35,280 nt of DNA from Pseudomonas sp. Irchel s3h14 (GTDB lineage: Bacteria > Pseudomonadota > Gammaproteobacteria > Pseudomonadales > Pseudomonadaceae). The position numbers and the translations under genes were made by a program. The stretch covers positions 1-35,280 of the forward strand of contig NZ_FYDJ01000036.1 in the NCBI RefSeq assembly GCF_900187425.1. Direction: 5' to 3'. The notes below the pieces were generated by a model. The model made no database searches. It saw only the letters and a list, made by a program, of their open reading frames with translations, and was not told the origin of the DNA. Below, piece after piece: positions 35,160 to 35,280 of this stretch (position 1 is its first letter; the number at the start of each line of letters is the position of its first letter).

Positions 35160-35191
35160 AAACCCCTACCTGCATACGCAGATAGGGGTTT
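35160..35191 (-). terminator. Terminator between the two 5S genes
   Basis: On the minus strand AAACCCCTATCTGC pairs with GCAGGTAGGGGTTT (one A/C mismatch) around GTAT and is followed by TTGTTTTAG. Its sequence is a diverged copy of the hairpin after the distal 5S, which suggests the 5S gene and its terminator were duplicated together. Confidence 0.85.
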
Positions 35192-35202
35192 CGGAATTTA
35201 AT

Positions 35203-35280
35203 CTTGACGATGACCTACTCTCACATGGGGAAACCCCACACTACCATCGGCGATGCATCGTTTCACTGCTGAGTTCGGGA
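35203..35280 (-). rRNA. rrf: 5S ribosomal RNA, partial (proximal copy, cut by window end)
   Basis: The 78 visible bases are identical to the 3' part of the distal 5S copy (34981-35058). The 5' part lies beyond the window. With the 23S presumably further right, the operon carries two tandem 5S genes. Confidence 0.95.

Overview
The window is chromosomal DNA of a Pseudomonas, most likely of the P. fluorescens group. Evidence for this is the high GC content, REP-type intergenic palindromes built on the GCGAGCAAGCCCGCTC core, a Pseudomonas-type 5S rRNA, a PctA-like chemoreceptor and a complete Lap adhesin locus. No transposase, phage gene or CRISPR array was seen.

Positions 1-21107 hold the Lap biofilm system. 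A leftward lapE-lapB-lapC operon encodes the type I secretion machine (outer-membrane channel, ABC transporter, membrane-fusion protein). A divergent 12.3-kb gene encodes the giant adhesin LapA. It has an N-terminal retention module with a TAAG cleavage motif at residues 107-110, about 27 tandem repeats of 100 residues, PA14-like and von Willebrand A domains, RTX repeats and a C-terminal secretion signal. Then come a small conserved ORF, a palindromic repeat, and a leftward lapG-lapD operon for the periplasmic protease and its c-di-GMP-sensing inhibitor. At high c-di-GMP LapD holds LapG and LapA stays on the surface; at low c-di-GMP LapG is released and cuts LapA. Two FleQ-box-like sites lie between lapE and lapA.

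Positions 21339-28359 hold a GntR-family regulator, a 678-bp intergenic region that is partly AT-rich, and a four-gene operon matching mgoBCAD (mangotoxin-associated) / pvfABCD (Pseudomonas virulence factor). The genes encode a DUF3050 haem-oxygenase-like protein, an AurF-type diiron N-oxygenase, an A-T-reductase NRPS and an SRPBCC protein. This family makes small N-oxidised amino-acid-derived signals (leudiazen/valdiazen-type diazeniumdiolates, pyrazine N-oxides). It is the most interesting metabolic system here. It is a known family, but the product in this strain is not determined.

Positions 28392-34866 hold a REP pair, a leftward dCache chemoreceptor carrying the amino-acid-binding motif, and a rightward iron-uptake signalling set: Fur box, FecI-type sigma factor, FecR-type anti-sigma factor with a twin-arginine segment, and a TonB-dependent siderophore receptor with an STN domain. 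The right edge (34937-35280) is the distal end of a leftward rRNA operon with two tandem 5S genes, each followed by its own terminator. The second 5S is cut by the window end.
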